NCBI GenBank assembly: GCA_016195465.1
Contig: JACPZO010000015.1
Location: forward strand, 1 to 48,235
Origin: Nitrospirota bacterium
GTDB lineage: Bacteria; Nitrospirota; RBG-16-64-22
Direction: 5' to 3'
DNA length: 48,235 nucleotides
Within the stretch, counting starts at the first letter, position 1; every line of letters starts with the position of its first letter. The translations under genes and the position numbers were made by a program. A model generated the notes under the pieces. The model saw only the letters and a program-made list of their open reading frames with translations. It did not search any database and was not told the origin of the DNA. Shown in pieces: positions 31,500 through 39,844 of this stretch.

Positions 31500-32564
31500 A
31501 TGAGCCGCCTGTTCGAGTCCCTTACGCTTCGGGGTCTAACGTTCCGCAACCGCGTCTTCATGTCCCCCATGTGCCAGCACTGCGCCATGGACAGCATCCC
31601 GGACGACTGGCACTTCGGCCATTACGGGACGCGGGCCGTGGGGGGCGTCGGGCTCGTCATCGTCGAGGCCACGGCCATCACGTCCGAGGGCCGGATCTCG
31701 CCGGGAGACCTGGGGATCTGGTCCGGCGAGCAGGTGAAGGCGTTTCAGCGGATCACGCGGTTCATCCGGGAGCAGGGGGCCGTTGCCGGAATTCAGATCG
31801 CCCACGCGGGGCGGAAAGCCTCCACGGACATTCCTTGGAAGGGCGGAGGGCCTCTCGGCGCGGAGAAAGGCGGATGGCCCGTCGTCGCGCCGAGCCCCAT
31901 TCCGTTTTCGCCGCGGCATTCCATCCCCCGCGCTCTTTCCGAAGCGGATCTGCGCGACCTGCTCGGGGTCTACGAGACGGCGGCGCGGCTTGCACTCGAG
32001 GCCGGCTTCGAGGTTATCGAGGTCCACATGGCGCATGGCTACCTGCTTCACGAGTTCCTATCCCCGATCACGAACAAGCGCACCGATGCCTACGGGGGCC
32101 CTTTCGACAACCGGGTCCGTTTTCCGCTGGAGGCGGCGCGGACGGTCCGCAGGGTGTGGCCGGACGATCTGCCGGTGTTCGTCCGGATCTCGGCCACGGA
32201 CTGGGTGGAGGGCGGGTGGGATCTCGAACAGTCCGTGCGCCTGGCCCGTGCCCTGAAGGACGTCGGGATCGATCTCATCGACTGCTCGAGCGGGGGCCTC
32301 GTCGAAGACGCCGTGATTCCGGCGGGCCCCGGGTTCCAGGCTCCCTTCGCCGCGGCGGTCCGCGAGAGGGCGGGGATTGCGGCGGGCGCGGTGGGGTTCA
32401 TCACGAGCCCGGCCCAGGCCGAGCAGATCGTCGCCGCCGGGCAAGCGGACGCCGTTCTCCTGGGCCGCGTCCTTCTCCGCGATCCGTACTGGGCGCTGCA
32501 CGCGGCGCGGACGCTGGGCGCCGACGTCCATTGGCCCCCGCAGTATCTCCACGGCCGGGCGTAG
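31500..32564 (+). CDS. namA: NADPH dehydrogenase NamA/YqjM-like flavin oxidoreductase (Old Yellow Enzyme family)
   Basis: A 354-residue FMN-binding TIM barrel; ATG behind AAAGGAAAA. Signature segments are SPMCQHCAMD near residue 22, IQIAHAGRKAS with the substrate-binding His, EVHMAHGYLLHEFLSP and NKRTDAYGG. It reduces the C=C bond of electrophilic alkenes such as enones using NAD(P)H. The thermophilic-like/YqjM branch uses a Cys near FMN, here C25 or C28. It ends with TAG at 32562-32564, 8 nt before the thioredoxin gene, so the two are co-transcribed and probably serve electrophile or redox stress. Confidence 0.92.
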   Translation: MSRLFESLTLRGLTFRNRVFMSPMCQHCAMDSIPDDWHFGHYGTRAVGGVGLVIVEATAITSEGRISPGDLGIWSGEQVKAFQRITRFIREQGAVAGIQIAHAGRKASTDIPWKGGGPLGAEKGGWPVVAPSPIPFSPRHSIPRALSEADLRDLLGVYETAARLALEAGFEVIEVHMAHGYLLHEFLSPITNKRTDAYGGPFDNRVRFPLEAARTVRRVWPDDLPVFVRISATDWVEGGWDLEQSVRLARALKDVGIDLIDCSSGGLVEDAVIPAGPGFQAPFAAAVRERAGIAAGAVGFITSPAQAEQIVAAGQADAVLLGRVLLRDPYWALHAARTLGADVHWPPQYLHGRA

Positions 32565-32572
32565 AGGCGGCC

Positions 32573-32929
32573 GTGCAGGACGATATTATCTTCGACGTGA
32601 GCGAGGAAGACTTCGAGCAGAAGGTGATCGAGGCGTCGCGGACCCGGCCCGTTATGGTCGATATCTGGGCCGAGTGGTGTCCGCCGTGCCGCCAGCTCAC
32701 GCCCGTGCTGGAAAGGGTGGCGAAGAGCCGTGGAGGGAGGATTCTCCTGGCCAAGCTGGAGGCGGACGAGAACATGCGGCTGGCGGGATTCTACAGGGTG
32801 AAGGGGTTCCCCACCGTGATGCTGTTCCTGGACGGCGAGGAGAGGGGGCGATTCGCCGGCTTCCGGTCCGAGCAAGCCGTGCGCGAGTTCATCGACGAAC
32901 ACGCCTCCCCGCCCGACGCCCGCGGCTAG
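32573..32929 (+). CDS. Thioredoxin with a CPPC active site
   Basis: About 118 residues from a GTG (32573) with a GAGGCGG site; the track start at 31337 is an artefact of an overlapping frame. The thioredoxin fold is complete: VMVDIWAEWCPPCRQLTPVLE, the cis-Pro in KGFPTVMLF, and GFRSEQAVREFI. The active site is CPPC rather than the CGPC of classical TrxA; a second Pro usually raises or shifts the redox potential. No signal peptide, so cytoplasmic. Confidence 0.9.
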   Translation: MQDDIIFDVSEEDFEQKVIEASRTRPVMVDIWAEWCPPCRQLTPVLERVAKSRGGRILLAKLEADENMRLAGFYRVKGFPTVMLFLDGEERGRFAGFRSEQAVREFIDEHASPPDARG

Positions 32930-33010
32930 AACGGCTTACCAACGGTGGGTCGGCCCCGGCTCCCTCGGGGAGTCGCGCCAGGGCCGTTTTGCACGGCTGG
33001 GGGGAGCGGG

Positions 33011-33724
33011 ATGACAACACGAAATCACCGGGAAACCGTGACTTGCCCCGTGTGCCGGGAACAGAGGCCGCTCAGCGAGATGATGCACGGGGAGCTGGTC
33101 CACGGCCCCGTCGTCGAGTTGATTCAGAAAAAACAGCCGGAATGGTCGCCCAGCGACAAGATCTGCCTCGCCTGCCTCAACCGGTTCCGGACGGAATACG
33201 TGGAAGACGTCCTCGAGATGGAGAGAGGGGAGCTCTCCTCTCTGGAGGACGAGGTCGTCGAGAGCCTGAAGGAGCAGGAGCTCCTCTCCAAGAACATCAA
33301 CATCGACTTCGACCGCGGGCTCACGCTGGGCGAGCGCGTCGCCGACAAGGTCGCCGAATTCGGCGGAAGCTGGAAGTTCGTCATCGGCTTTTTCGTCGTG
33401 CTGCTGGCCTGGGTGGGCGTCAACTCCGCCGTTCTCCTCTGGCGGACGTTCGATCCTTATCCCTTCATCTTGCTCAACCTTGTCCTCTCGTGCCTCGCGG
33501 CGATCCAGGCGCCCATCATCATGATGAGCCAGAACAGGCAGGAGGCCAGGGACCGGATGCACGCCGAACATGACTACCAGGTCAACCTGAAAGCGGAGCT
33601 CGAGATCCGGCACCTCCACCGAAAGGTCGATCAACTGCTCACGCACCAGTGGCAGAGGCTCCTGGAGATCCAGCGGATCCAGATGGAGTTGATGGAGGAC
33701 CTTGCCCGCCGCCCCAAGGCGTAG
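33011..33724 (+). CDS. DUF1003 membrane protein with an N-terminal zinc-ribbon-like segment
   Basis: A 237-residue protein; ATG 33011 has GGGGAG upstream (the track start at 32945 lacks one). The first about 55 residues hold two Cys pairs (CPVC and CLAC) that could bind zinc. A middle helical region follows, then two membrane helices (FVIGFFVVLLAWVGVNSAVLLW and PFILLNLVLSCLAAIQAPIIMM), and the hallmark DUF1003 sequence MSQNRQEARDRMHAEHDYQVNLKAELEI. The C-terminal helices may form a coiled coil. Function unknown; members are predicted inner-membrane proteins. Confidence 0.88.
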   Translation: MTTRNHRETVTCPVCREQRPLSEMMHGELVHGPVVELIQKKQPEWSPSDKICLACLNRFRTEYVEDVLEMERGELSSLEDEVVESLKEQELLSKNINIDFDRGLTLGERVADKVAEFGGSWKFVIGFFVVLLAWVGVNSAVLLWRTFDPYPFILLNLVLSCLAAIQAPIIMMSQNRQEARDRMHAEHDYQVNLKAELEIRHLHRKVDQLLTHQWQRLLEIQRIQMELMEDLARRPKA

Positions 33725-33757
33725 GGGGAATCCGAGACGCGCCCTCGGGCGGGAACG

Positions 33758-36187
33758 TCAGGCCGGCTGAGTGTGCGCGCATCCCTCGCGCACGCACTTG
33801 AGGACGGTCCCGCTCTTCTTCGTCCGGTTCTCGACGAGAAAGAGCGCGCCGCAGGCCGGGCACGGCGTCGGGACGGGCCGGTCCCAGACGGCGTACTTGC
33901 AGTCCGGGTAGCGGGAGCAGGAGTAGAACGTCCTCCCCCGCTTTGTCTTCTTGGCCGTGAGGTATCCGCCGCAGTCCGGCTCCGGACAGGCGACGCCGAT
34001 GCTGATCGGCTTGGTCGTCTTGCAGGTCGGGTAGCGCGCGCAGGCGATGAAGCGGCCGAAGCGCCCCGAGCGGATGACGAGGGGGCTCCCGCACTTCCCG
34101 CACGTCTCGCCCGTCGGTTCCGGGGGTGCGGCCGGCTCCTCCGGTCCCTTCCCAACCGGCCGCGTCGTCTTGCACTCCGGGTAGCGCGAGCATGCGAGGA
34201 ACGGTCCGAAGCGCCCCCGCTTGTGGACCATGGGGCTGCCGCAGTTCTCGCAGGTCTCGCCCGTCTCGGGCGGCGCCACCGGCTGGACTCCCCCCTCCGC
34301 GTCCCGCGCGAACTCCCGCGTGTTCTTGCAGTCCGGGTAGGCCGAGCAGGCGAGGAACTCTCCGTTCTTTCCCCATCGGATGACCATCTTCCCGCCGCAC
34401 TTGTCGCAAACGAGTTCGGTCGGGATCTCGTGGGTCTTGACGTTCCTCATCTCCACCTTGGCTTGCGCCAGGCTTTCCGAGAAGGGCGCGTAGAAGTCGC
34501 CGACGGCCTGCCTCCAGGGAAGATTCCCTTCCTCCACGCGGTCGAGTTCCTCCTCCATGCGCGCCGTGAAGGCGACGTCCAGGATCGTCGGGAAATGCGC
34601 CACGAGAAGGTCGTTGACCAGGAGGCCAAGCGGCGTGGGATGGAATTTCTTCTCGATTTTTTCCGCGTACTTCCGGTCCTGGATCGTCGACAGGATGGCG
34701 GCGTACGTGGACGGGCGGCCGATGCCCTTCTCTTCGAGCGCCTTGACGAGGGTCGCCTCCGTATAGCGGGGGGGAGGCTGGGTGAAATGCTGGCGGGGCG
34801 CGAGGCTCTTGAGCGAGAGCACGTCTCCCGCCTTCATGGCGGGGAGCACGCCTTCCCGTTCTTCGGCTTGGGCCTCGGGCTCCTCGGAGTTCTTTTTTTC
34901 CTCCTCGTCCCGTCCCTCCGCGTAGACCTTGAGAAACCCGGGGAACGTGATGACGGAACCCGTGGCTTTGAAGAGCCCGGGCCCCGCCTCGATCTCGACG
35001 GACGTGGCGTCCATGAGGGCGGGAGACATCTGGGAGGCGATGAACCGTTCCCAGATCAGGCGGTAGAGCCGGGCCATGTCGCGTTCCAGGAAATCCTTGA
35101 CGGCATCGGGCGTTCTTGACGGCGACGTGGGACGGACGGCTTCGTGCGCGTCCTGGGCGCCCTTCTTCGACGCATAGACCGGGGGGGCCGCGGGCAGGTA
35201 CTCCGGGCCGAACCTGGTACGGATCGCGTCGCGCGCCTCGTCCTGGGCCTCCTTGGCGATCCGGAACGAGTCGGTTCTCATGTACGTGATAAGGCCGACC
35301 GAGCCCTCGCTTCCGATCTCCATGCCCTCGTACAGGCGCTGGGCGAGCATCATCGTCTTCTTCGCCGTGAACCCGAGCTTTCGGGCCGCTTCCTGTTGCA
35401 GGGTGCTCGTGATGAACGGAGGGACGGGGTTGCGCCGCTTCTCTTTCCGCTCGACGCTCGCGACCCGGAACGGCTTTCCCTCGACCGCCCGGAGGGCGGC
35501 CTCGGCGGCCGCCTGGTCGGGAAGAGAGGCTTTCTTTCCGTCCAGGCGGGCGAGCTTCGCTTCGAACGGGGGAGGAGTGCCGGCTTCGAGGCCGGCCGTG
35601 ATCGACCAGAACTCTTCCTGCTTGAATTCGTTGATCTCGCGCTCGCGCTCGCAGACGAGGCGGACGGCGACGGACTGGACCCGGCCGGCCGAGAGGCCCC
35701 GCCGGACTTTCTCCCAAAGGAGGGGGGAGAGCTGGTATCCCATGAGCCGGTCCATGACGCGCCGGGCCTGCTGGGCGTCCACGAGCGACATGTCGATCCG
35801 GCCGGGGGTCTTGAGCGCGTCGGTGACGGCGCGCTTGGTGATCTCGTTGAACGTGATCCGGTAGATCGCGGGGGCCTTCTTCGACCCGTTGCCGATCTCT
35901 TCGGCGACGTGCCAGGCGATCGCTTCTCCCTCGCGGTCCGGGTCGGTCGCCAGGAAGACGGCCTTGGCGGTCTTCGCCGTCTGCCTGATCTTCGCCAGGG
36001 CGTCCTTCTTGCCCTTGATCGTCTCGTACTGGGGCTCGAAACCCTTCTCGACGTCGACGCCGAGCGTCTTTTTGGGGAGATCCCTGACGTGTCCGACCGA
36101 GGCCAGGATCTCATACTCCTTGCTCAGGAACTTCCTGAGCGTCTTGACCTTTGCCGGCGACTCGACGATGATGACCGAACTGCTCAT
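33758..36187 (-). CDS. topA: DNA topoisomerase I
   Basis: An 809-residue type IA topoisomerase. The Toprim domain (1-130) begins VIIVESPAKVKTL with a DPDREGEAIAWH acidic motif. The central gate region has the catalytic Tyr in GLITYMRTDS (near residue 310). The C-terminal third has five Cys4 zinc-ribbon repeats of the CxxC...GxFxACxxYPxCK type, the last two degenerate in spacing. It relaxes negative supercoils in the cytoplasm. It overlaps dprA by 4 bp (ATGA), the common dprA-topA order, so they are one transcription unit. Confidence 0.98.
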   Translation of the reverse strand: MSSSVIIVESPAKVKTLRKFLSKEYEILASVGHVRDLPKKTLGVDVEKGFEPQYETIKGKKDALAKIRQTAKTAKAVFLATDPDREGEAIAWHVAEEIGNGSKKAPAIYRITFNEITKRAVTDALKTPGRIDMSLVDAQQARRVMDRLMGYQLSPLLWEKVRRGLSAGRVQSVAVRLVCEREREINEFKQEEFWSITAGLEAGTPPPFEAKLARLDGKKASLPDQAAAEAALRAVEGKPFRVASVERKEKRRNPVPPFITSTLQQEAARKLGFTAKKTMMLAQRLYEGMEIGSEGSVGLITYMRTDSFRIAKEAQDEARDAIRTRFGPEYLPAAPPVYASKKGAQDAHEAVRPTSPSRTPDAVKDFLERDMARLYRLIWERFIASQMSPALMDATSVEIEAGPGLFKATGSVITFPGFLKVYAEGRDEEEKKNSEEPEAQAEEREGVLPAMKAGDVLSLKSLAPRQHFTQPPPRYTEATLVKALEEKGIGRPSTYAAILSTIQDRKYAEKIEKKFHPTPLGLLVNDLLVAHFPTILDVAFTARMEEELDRVEEGNLPWRQAVGDFYAPFSESLAQAKVEMRNVKTHEIPTELVCDKCGGKMVIRWGKNGEFLACSAYPDCKNTREFARDAEGGVQPVAPPETGETCENCGSPMVHKRGRFGPFLACSRYPECKTTRPVGKGPEEPAAPPEPTGETCGKCGSPLVIRSGRFGRFIACARYPTCKTTKPISIGVACPEPDCGGYLTAKKTKRGRTFYSCSRYPDCKYAVWDRPVPTPCPACGALFLVENRTKKSGTVLKCVREGCAHTQPA

Positions 36188-37332
36188 GATGACCCTGTTT
36201 CTCCTGCCGGGATGACGGGGAGCGAAACGAACCGCTTCCCGTCCATTTGCCTTACGGCTCCCTTCATTTCGAGAATGGTGAGGATCGGCGCGACTTCCCG
36301 GATGGGGCGACCGAGCTCCGCGCTGACCCGATCGATGTGTTTGGGATCAGCGGAGAGCGAAGCATACACGCCCCGTTCGGCCGGAGTCAACGAGACGGTT
36401 ACGGGGGGGCGGGGCGGCGAGGCGTGCAGGGTGACTCCCTCGGCTTGGGGACGCAAGGCGTCGGCCACTTCCGAAGCCGATTCCACGAGGACGGCCCCTT
36501 GGCGGATCAAGGCGTGGGGGCCCTTGGAGAGGGGCATCCCGGGCCGTCCCGGGACGGCGAAGACCTCGCGGCCCTGTTCGAGCGCCAGGCGGGCCGTGAT
36601 GAGAGACCCGGAATCGGGAGCGGCTTCGACAACGACGACGCCCATCGACAGGCCGCTGATGATCCGGTTTCGCTGGGGGAAGTTGGACGGATCGGGAGGG
36701 GTTCCGCACGGAAGCTCGGTCATGACGGCGCCGTGCGCCGCGACGGCCGCGAGCAAAGGGCCGTGCTCGCGGGGATAGGCGACGTCGATCCCGCACCCCA
36801 GGACGCCGATGGTTCTCCCGCCGGCCGAGACCGCTCCGCGGTGGGCGGCCGCGTCGATTCCCCGCGCGAGGCCGGAGACCACGGTGAATCCCATGGCGGC
36901 GAGCTCGCGGCCGAACTGCTCCGCCAGAGAGAGACCGAACGGAGAGGCCCGGCGGGCGCCGACGATCGCGACGGCGGCCGTGTCCCGGGGGAGGAACGTT
37001 CCTTTCCGCGTGAGGATCAAAGGCGGATCGGGGATCTCGCGAAGCCTGGTTGGATAGTCGGGGTCGTCGGGCGTCGAGATCTCCGCGCCCAGATCGCGCA
37101 GTTTGCTCCACTCTTGTCGGGCCTCTTCGAGCCACCCGTGCGACGCGAACGAGTCGACCTGGCGGGCGGAAAGCCCCTCGACCCGCCTGAGAAGCGCGGG
37201 CCCGGCGCGCAGAGCGGCTTCGGGGGAGCCGAAGGCGTCGATCAGCCGGCGGGCGGAAACGGGGCCGATGCCGTCGACCGACCGAAGGCCGAGCCACGCG
37301 AGCTTTTTTCCGGAGAGATTTTCCTGATCCAT
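36184..37332 (-). CDS. dprA: DNA-processing protein DprA (Smf)
   Basis: A 382-residue protein. The N-terminal helix-hairpin-helix region (LRSVDGIGPVSARRLIDAFGS) leads to the Rossmann-fold core with VAIVGARRASPFGLSLA, SGLARGIDAAAHRGA, GVLGCGIDVAYPREH and PQRNRIISGLS. The C-terminal about 60 residues form a winged helix (DPKHIDRVSAELGRPIREV). DprA loads RecA onto incoming single-stranded DNA during transformation. It is the first gene of the dprA-topA pair; the start is the ATG at 37332, with a purine-rich stretch upstream. Confidence 0.97.
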   Translation of the reverse strand: MDQENLSGKKLAWLGLRSVDGIGPVSARRLIDAFGSPEAALRAGPALLRRVEGLSARQVDSFASHGWLEEARQEWSKLRDLGAEISTPDDPDYPTRLREIPDPPLILTRKGTFLPRDTAAVAIVGARRASPFGLSLAEQFGRELAAMGFTVVSGLARGIDAAAHRGAVSAGGRTIGVLGCGIDVAYPREHGPLLAAVAAHGAVMTELPCGTPPDPSNFPQRNRIISGLSMGVVVVEAAPDSGSLITARLALEQGREVFAVPGRPGMPLSKGPHALIRQGAVLVESASEVADALRPQAEGVTLHASPPRPPVTVSLTPAERGVYASLSADPKHIDRVSAELGRPIREVAPILTILEMKGAVRQMDGKRFVSLPVIPAGETGSS

Positions 37333-37418
37333 GGAAACCGCCTGGTAAGGTAAAACGGAAACGAATTATACAGGGCGGGGCCGGAGGGTCAAGGGCCGAA
37401 AGATTGAGGGCCGAAAGA

Positions 37419-37458
37419 TTGAAAATTGGAAATTGAAAATTTCAAATTGGAAATTGGA
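37419..37458. repeat. AT-rich dispersed tract with adjoining tandem words
   Basis: ATTGAAAATTGGAAATTGAAAATTTCAAATTGGAAATTG, preceded by two copies of GGGCCGAAAGATTGA (37393-37421). Related to the blocks at 6110, 15889 and 46077. Confidence 0.6.
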
Positions 37459-37527
37459 TGACGAAGACCGGAAGGGCGAGGGCTGAAATCGCGGATTCGC
37501 GGTTGGCCGGGGGATCGTCAGGAAGGT

Positions 37528-37556
37528 GCTCCTGCCTCCCTGGGGGAGGCAGGAGC
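37528..37556 (-). terminator. Hairpin downstream of the LysM gene
   Basis: A 13-bp perfect stem GCTCCTGCCTCCC / GGGAGGCAGGAGC with a 3-nt loop, 35 bp past the LysM stop. There is no long T-run, so it may be a weak intrinsic terminator or a 3'-end stabiliser. Confidence 0.6.
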
Positions 37557-37591
37557 GAAGTGTGGAGGAGGAGATACTGGAGAACCCCGCG

Positions 37592-38665
37592 TTACGGCCT
37601 GCTTTGAACCTCGTACCCGCGTTCGACTTCCTTGTAGCTCTTCACGAGGACGGCCGTGGCGGTGCCGTCCTGGATGGAGATGACCTTGGCTTCGCTCACG
37701 AGCTGGTGTGGAAGCTGGATCCGGGCTTCCGACCAGCGGGCCTTCTTCACGAGGCCGGGGAGAATGACGGCGAACTTCGCGCCCACGCGGATTCCATCTT
37801 TTCTTCCGCGGTCGATGTAGACGATGTCGTGCTGGCCGTTCGAGTTCTTGTTGTCGGCCGTCTCGACGATGTGTCCCTTGACGGCCGGCGTCACTTCGCC
37901 GGCCACCATCTGGTCGGCGCCGGAAGGCTCGGCGAAGTCGGTGACCCGGTCCCCTTCCTCGATGGCGTCGTAGGAGCGGATGACGCGAGCCGTGGCGACC
38001 CGCCCGTCCGTCGCCGTCACCTCGGCGTAGCCAAGCGACTTGATCAGGTACCCCAGATTCCGTCCCGTGATCGGATGTTTCACCGCCCGGACGGTCCGGA
38101 CGATCGAGACCTTCGAGCCGGTCTGCGGATTGAAATTTGGCCCATGAGCGATGTAGATCGTGTCCTCCTGGCCGAGAAGGACCTTGTTGTCCCAGGAGCC
38201 GACGACCTCGCCTCCGGCCGGGACCGATCCGACGTAGCCGGCGGAGAGGATCAGCTTCTTCAAGGTGGGATCGACAGGCGCGGGCGGGACTGCCGGCCGC
38301 GCTTCTTCCGCTCCGGCCGCCGCCTCCTCCGGCTTTGCGGCCGCGACGGCTTCGGGGGCACCCTTCTCTTCGGCTTTGGCTTCCGCCTCCGTCTTTGAAG
38401 GCTTGGCGGGCGCTCCCGGAATCGCGATCTTCTGTCCCGGGTAGATCAGATCAGGGTTCTTGATGTCGGGATTCGCTTTCCAGACTTTCGGCCAGAGGAA
38501 GGGATCCTTGAGGTACGAGGACGTGATCCCCCAGAGAGTATCTCCCTTGACGACGTCGTGGCTCGCCGTCCCTTCCTTCTCGGCCATCGTCTGGTTGACG
38601 AAGAGAAAGACGGCGGCGCCAACGACCGCCGCCCCGATGCCGATCCATTTCGTGATCTTTGACAT
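37592..38665 (-). CDS. LysM-domain cell-wall-binding protein
   Basis: A 357-residue protein; ATG behind GGGGAGG. An N-terminal membrane helix (about 9-27) serves as anchor or uncleaved signal. A LysM domain (about 36-82: HDVVKGDTLWGITSSYLKDPFLWPKVWKANPDIKNPDLIYPGQKIAIP) binds peptidoglycan or other glycans. An Ala/Glu/Lys/Pro-rich linker (85-130) leads to a C-terminal beta-rich region (about 135-357) with repeated VA..VVGSWD / VATARVIRSYD strands typical of LysM proteins that follow dprA/topA-type neighbourhoods in environmental genomes. Exact role unknown. Confidence 0.87.
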   Translation of the reverse strand: MSKITKWIGIGAAVVGAAVFLFVNQTMAEKEGTASHDVVKGDTLWGITSSYLKDPFLWPKVWKANPDIKNPDLIYPGQKIAIPGAPAKPSKTEAEAKAEEKGAPEAVAAAKPEEAAAGAEEARPAVPPAPVDPTLKKLILSAGYVGSVPAGGEVVGSWDNKVLLGQEDTIYIAHGPNFNPQTGSKVSIVRTVRAVKHPITGRNLGYLIKSLGYAEVTATDGRVATARVIRSYDAIEEGDRVTDFAEPSGADQMVAGEVTPAVKGHIVETADNKNSNGQHDIVYIDRGRKDGIRVGAKFAVILPGLVKKARWSEARIQLPHQLVSEAKVISIQDGTATAVLVKSYKEVERGYEVQSRP

Positions 38666-38716
38666 GTCGGACCTCCCCTGGCAGAGGCGTGGAACAAGGG
38701 ACTGGAAATTATTTTG

Positions 38717-38745
38717 AGCCTAGCGAATGAGCCGGATATTGTCAA
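38717..38745 (-). promoter_or_regulatory. Promoter of the LysM gene
   Basis: On the minus strand a perfect TTGACA (38745-38740), a 17-nt spacer and TAGGCT (38722-38717), about 45 nt before the start codon. Confidence 0.65.
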
Positions 38746-38842
38746 GGATATTTCTAGATTCGATGGCGTAATGTGCTGTTTTTGAACGGTTCAGAACTTC
38801 TTTCGGGCCTTGGTCTGGGTTCAAGGTCAGGGGTCAGGCTGT

Positions 38843-38895
38843 GGTTGGAGAACCCCGCCTTGAAACGCGGGGATTTCGGCCCACTTTGCGGTTCA
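38843..38895 (+). repeat. Two-hairpin dispersed element, short copy 2
   Basis: GGTTGGAGAACCCCGCCTTGAAACGCGGGGATTTCGG joined to CCCACTTTGCGGTTCA; the second hairpin is missing, as in copy 1. It lies in the 306-bp gap between the LysM promoter and the small TGA-containing ORF; nothing else is seen there apart from a GGTC-rich block at about 38817-38841. Confidence 0.7.
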
Positions 38896-38971
38896 TCTTG
38901 CTCGGCCATGGGGGGTGTGGTACGGTTTTTCTTCAGGGAGCACTGCCAATCAACGAAAGATGGGAGGAGGA

Positions 38972-39181
38972 ATGGATTTCCTGATCACGCTGGTTGTCGT
39001 CCTGCTTTTCGTCTACGCCGGTTCAGCCGTCTATCTGTACTACGGGTACAAGAACAACATGACCCTCTGAGGTATCGCGCATTCCCCGGAGGTCCTGGCG
39101 CGCATCGAAAAGAAGCTCAGGGCCGAGGGGAAAGACGTCCCCAGTTGGGTGACGGCAAGACAGAAGAAAGGCTCCTGCTGA
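38972..39181 (+). CDS. Small membrane protein with an internal in-frame TGA: candidate selenoprotein, or gene broken by a nonsense change
   Basis: ATG 38972 has a strong GGGAGGAGG site. The first 32 codons encode one membrane helix (DFLITLVVVLLFVYAGSAVYLYY) and YKNNMTL, then a TGA (39068-39070). The same frame stays open for 36 further codons (GIAHSPEVLARIEKKLRAEG... QKKGSC) with the GC-rich codon use of real genes, and ends at TGA 39179-39181. If the first TGA is Sec, the product is 69 residues with U33 just outside the membrane and a C-terminal Cys. A small stem (CGCGC 39076-39080 with GCGCG 39098-39102) lies right after the TGA, in the place of a bacterial SECIS, but it is weak. If not Sec, only a 32-residue peptide is made. 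The track omits it. No family recognised. Confidence 0.5.
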
Positions 39182-39224
39182 CGGCGCAAGGGGCAATGCG
39201 ACGCAGGGGCGTAATGCCACCGCA

Positions 39225-39815
39225 CTACCGCCAGGAGAGGATCTCGCTCACGGCCTTTCGCGGGGGCGCTAACGGCGTGTCCCGCGGAAAGCCGAGGACG
39301 AGCGAATCGACGACCCGGAACCCGTTCGGGACGTTCAGGCGTGAAATCAGGCGATGGTCCCGGTTGATGAGCGAGACGCCGCCGATGTGCGTCCCCCCGA
39401 GTCCCAGCGCCGTCGCGGCGATCAGGATGTTCTGAGCGGCGTAGGCGCAGGAGGCCTCGGCGTTCGGCCAGGAAGCGTCGGCGCAGACCAGGAGGAAGAG
39501 GGGGGCCCGGTGGATCGTCTGGCGAGGCGCTTTCTCGATGATCTCCCGGATTCTCTCCCCGCGGAGGGAAGGGAGAACGAGCTTGAGAAAGGGCCTCGCC
39601 TTCCAGATCCTCGCGGCCTGCCGGCGAAGCGCCGCCTCCACCTCATCGATCAGGAGCCTGTCTCGGACGGCGATGAAATGCCAGGGTTGCGAGTTGTACG
39701 GAGAAGGAGCGAGCGAGGCGAGGCGGACCAGGTCCTCGACCGTCTCGCGGGGGATTTCCCTTTCCTCGAAGCTCCTGCGGGCCCGTCTCTTTTCGATCGC
39801 CTCGATCGCGTCCAT
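39225..39815 (-). CDS. Nitroreductase-family protein
   Basis: A 196-residue FMN-dependent oxidoreductase of the NfsA/NfsB-like fold: RRSFEEREIPRETVEDLVRLASLAPSPYNSQPWHF at the start (RxxR FMN phosphate-binding and SPYNSQPW) and ASCAYAAQNILIAATALGLGGTHIGG for the central helix. The usual substrates are nitroaromatics, quinones or flavins; none can be chosen. It is intact, unlike the decayed relative at 3.1 kb. It is divergent from mltA with only a 29-bp gap, so promoters overlap. Confidence 0.9.
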   Translation of the reverse strand: MDAIEAIEKRRARRSFEEREIPRETVEDLVRLASLAPSPYNSQPWHFIAVRDRLLIDEVEAALRRQAARIWKARPFLKLVLPSLRGERIREIIEKAPRQTIHRAPLFLLVCADASWPNAEASCAYAAQNILIAATALGLGGTHIGGVSLINRDHRLISRLNVPNGFRVVDSLVLGFPRDTPLAPPRKAVSEILSWR

Positions 39816-39844
39816 TTGCCTCCTCCCGCCGCCTCTCCGGCCTG

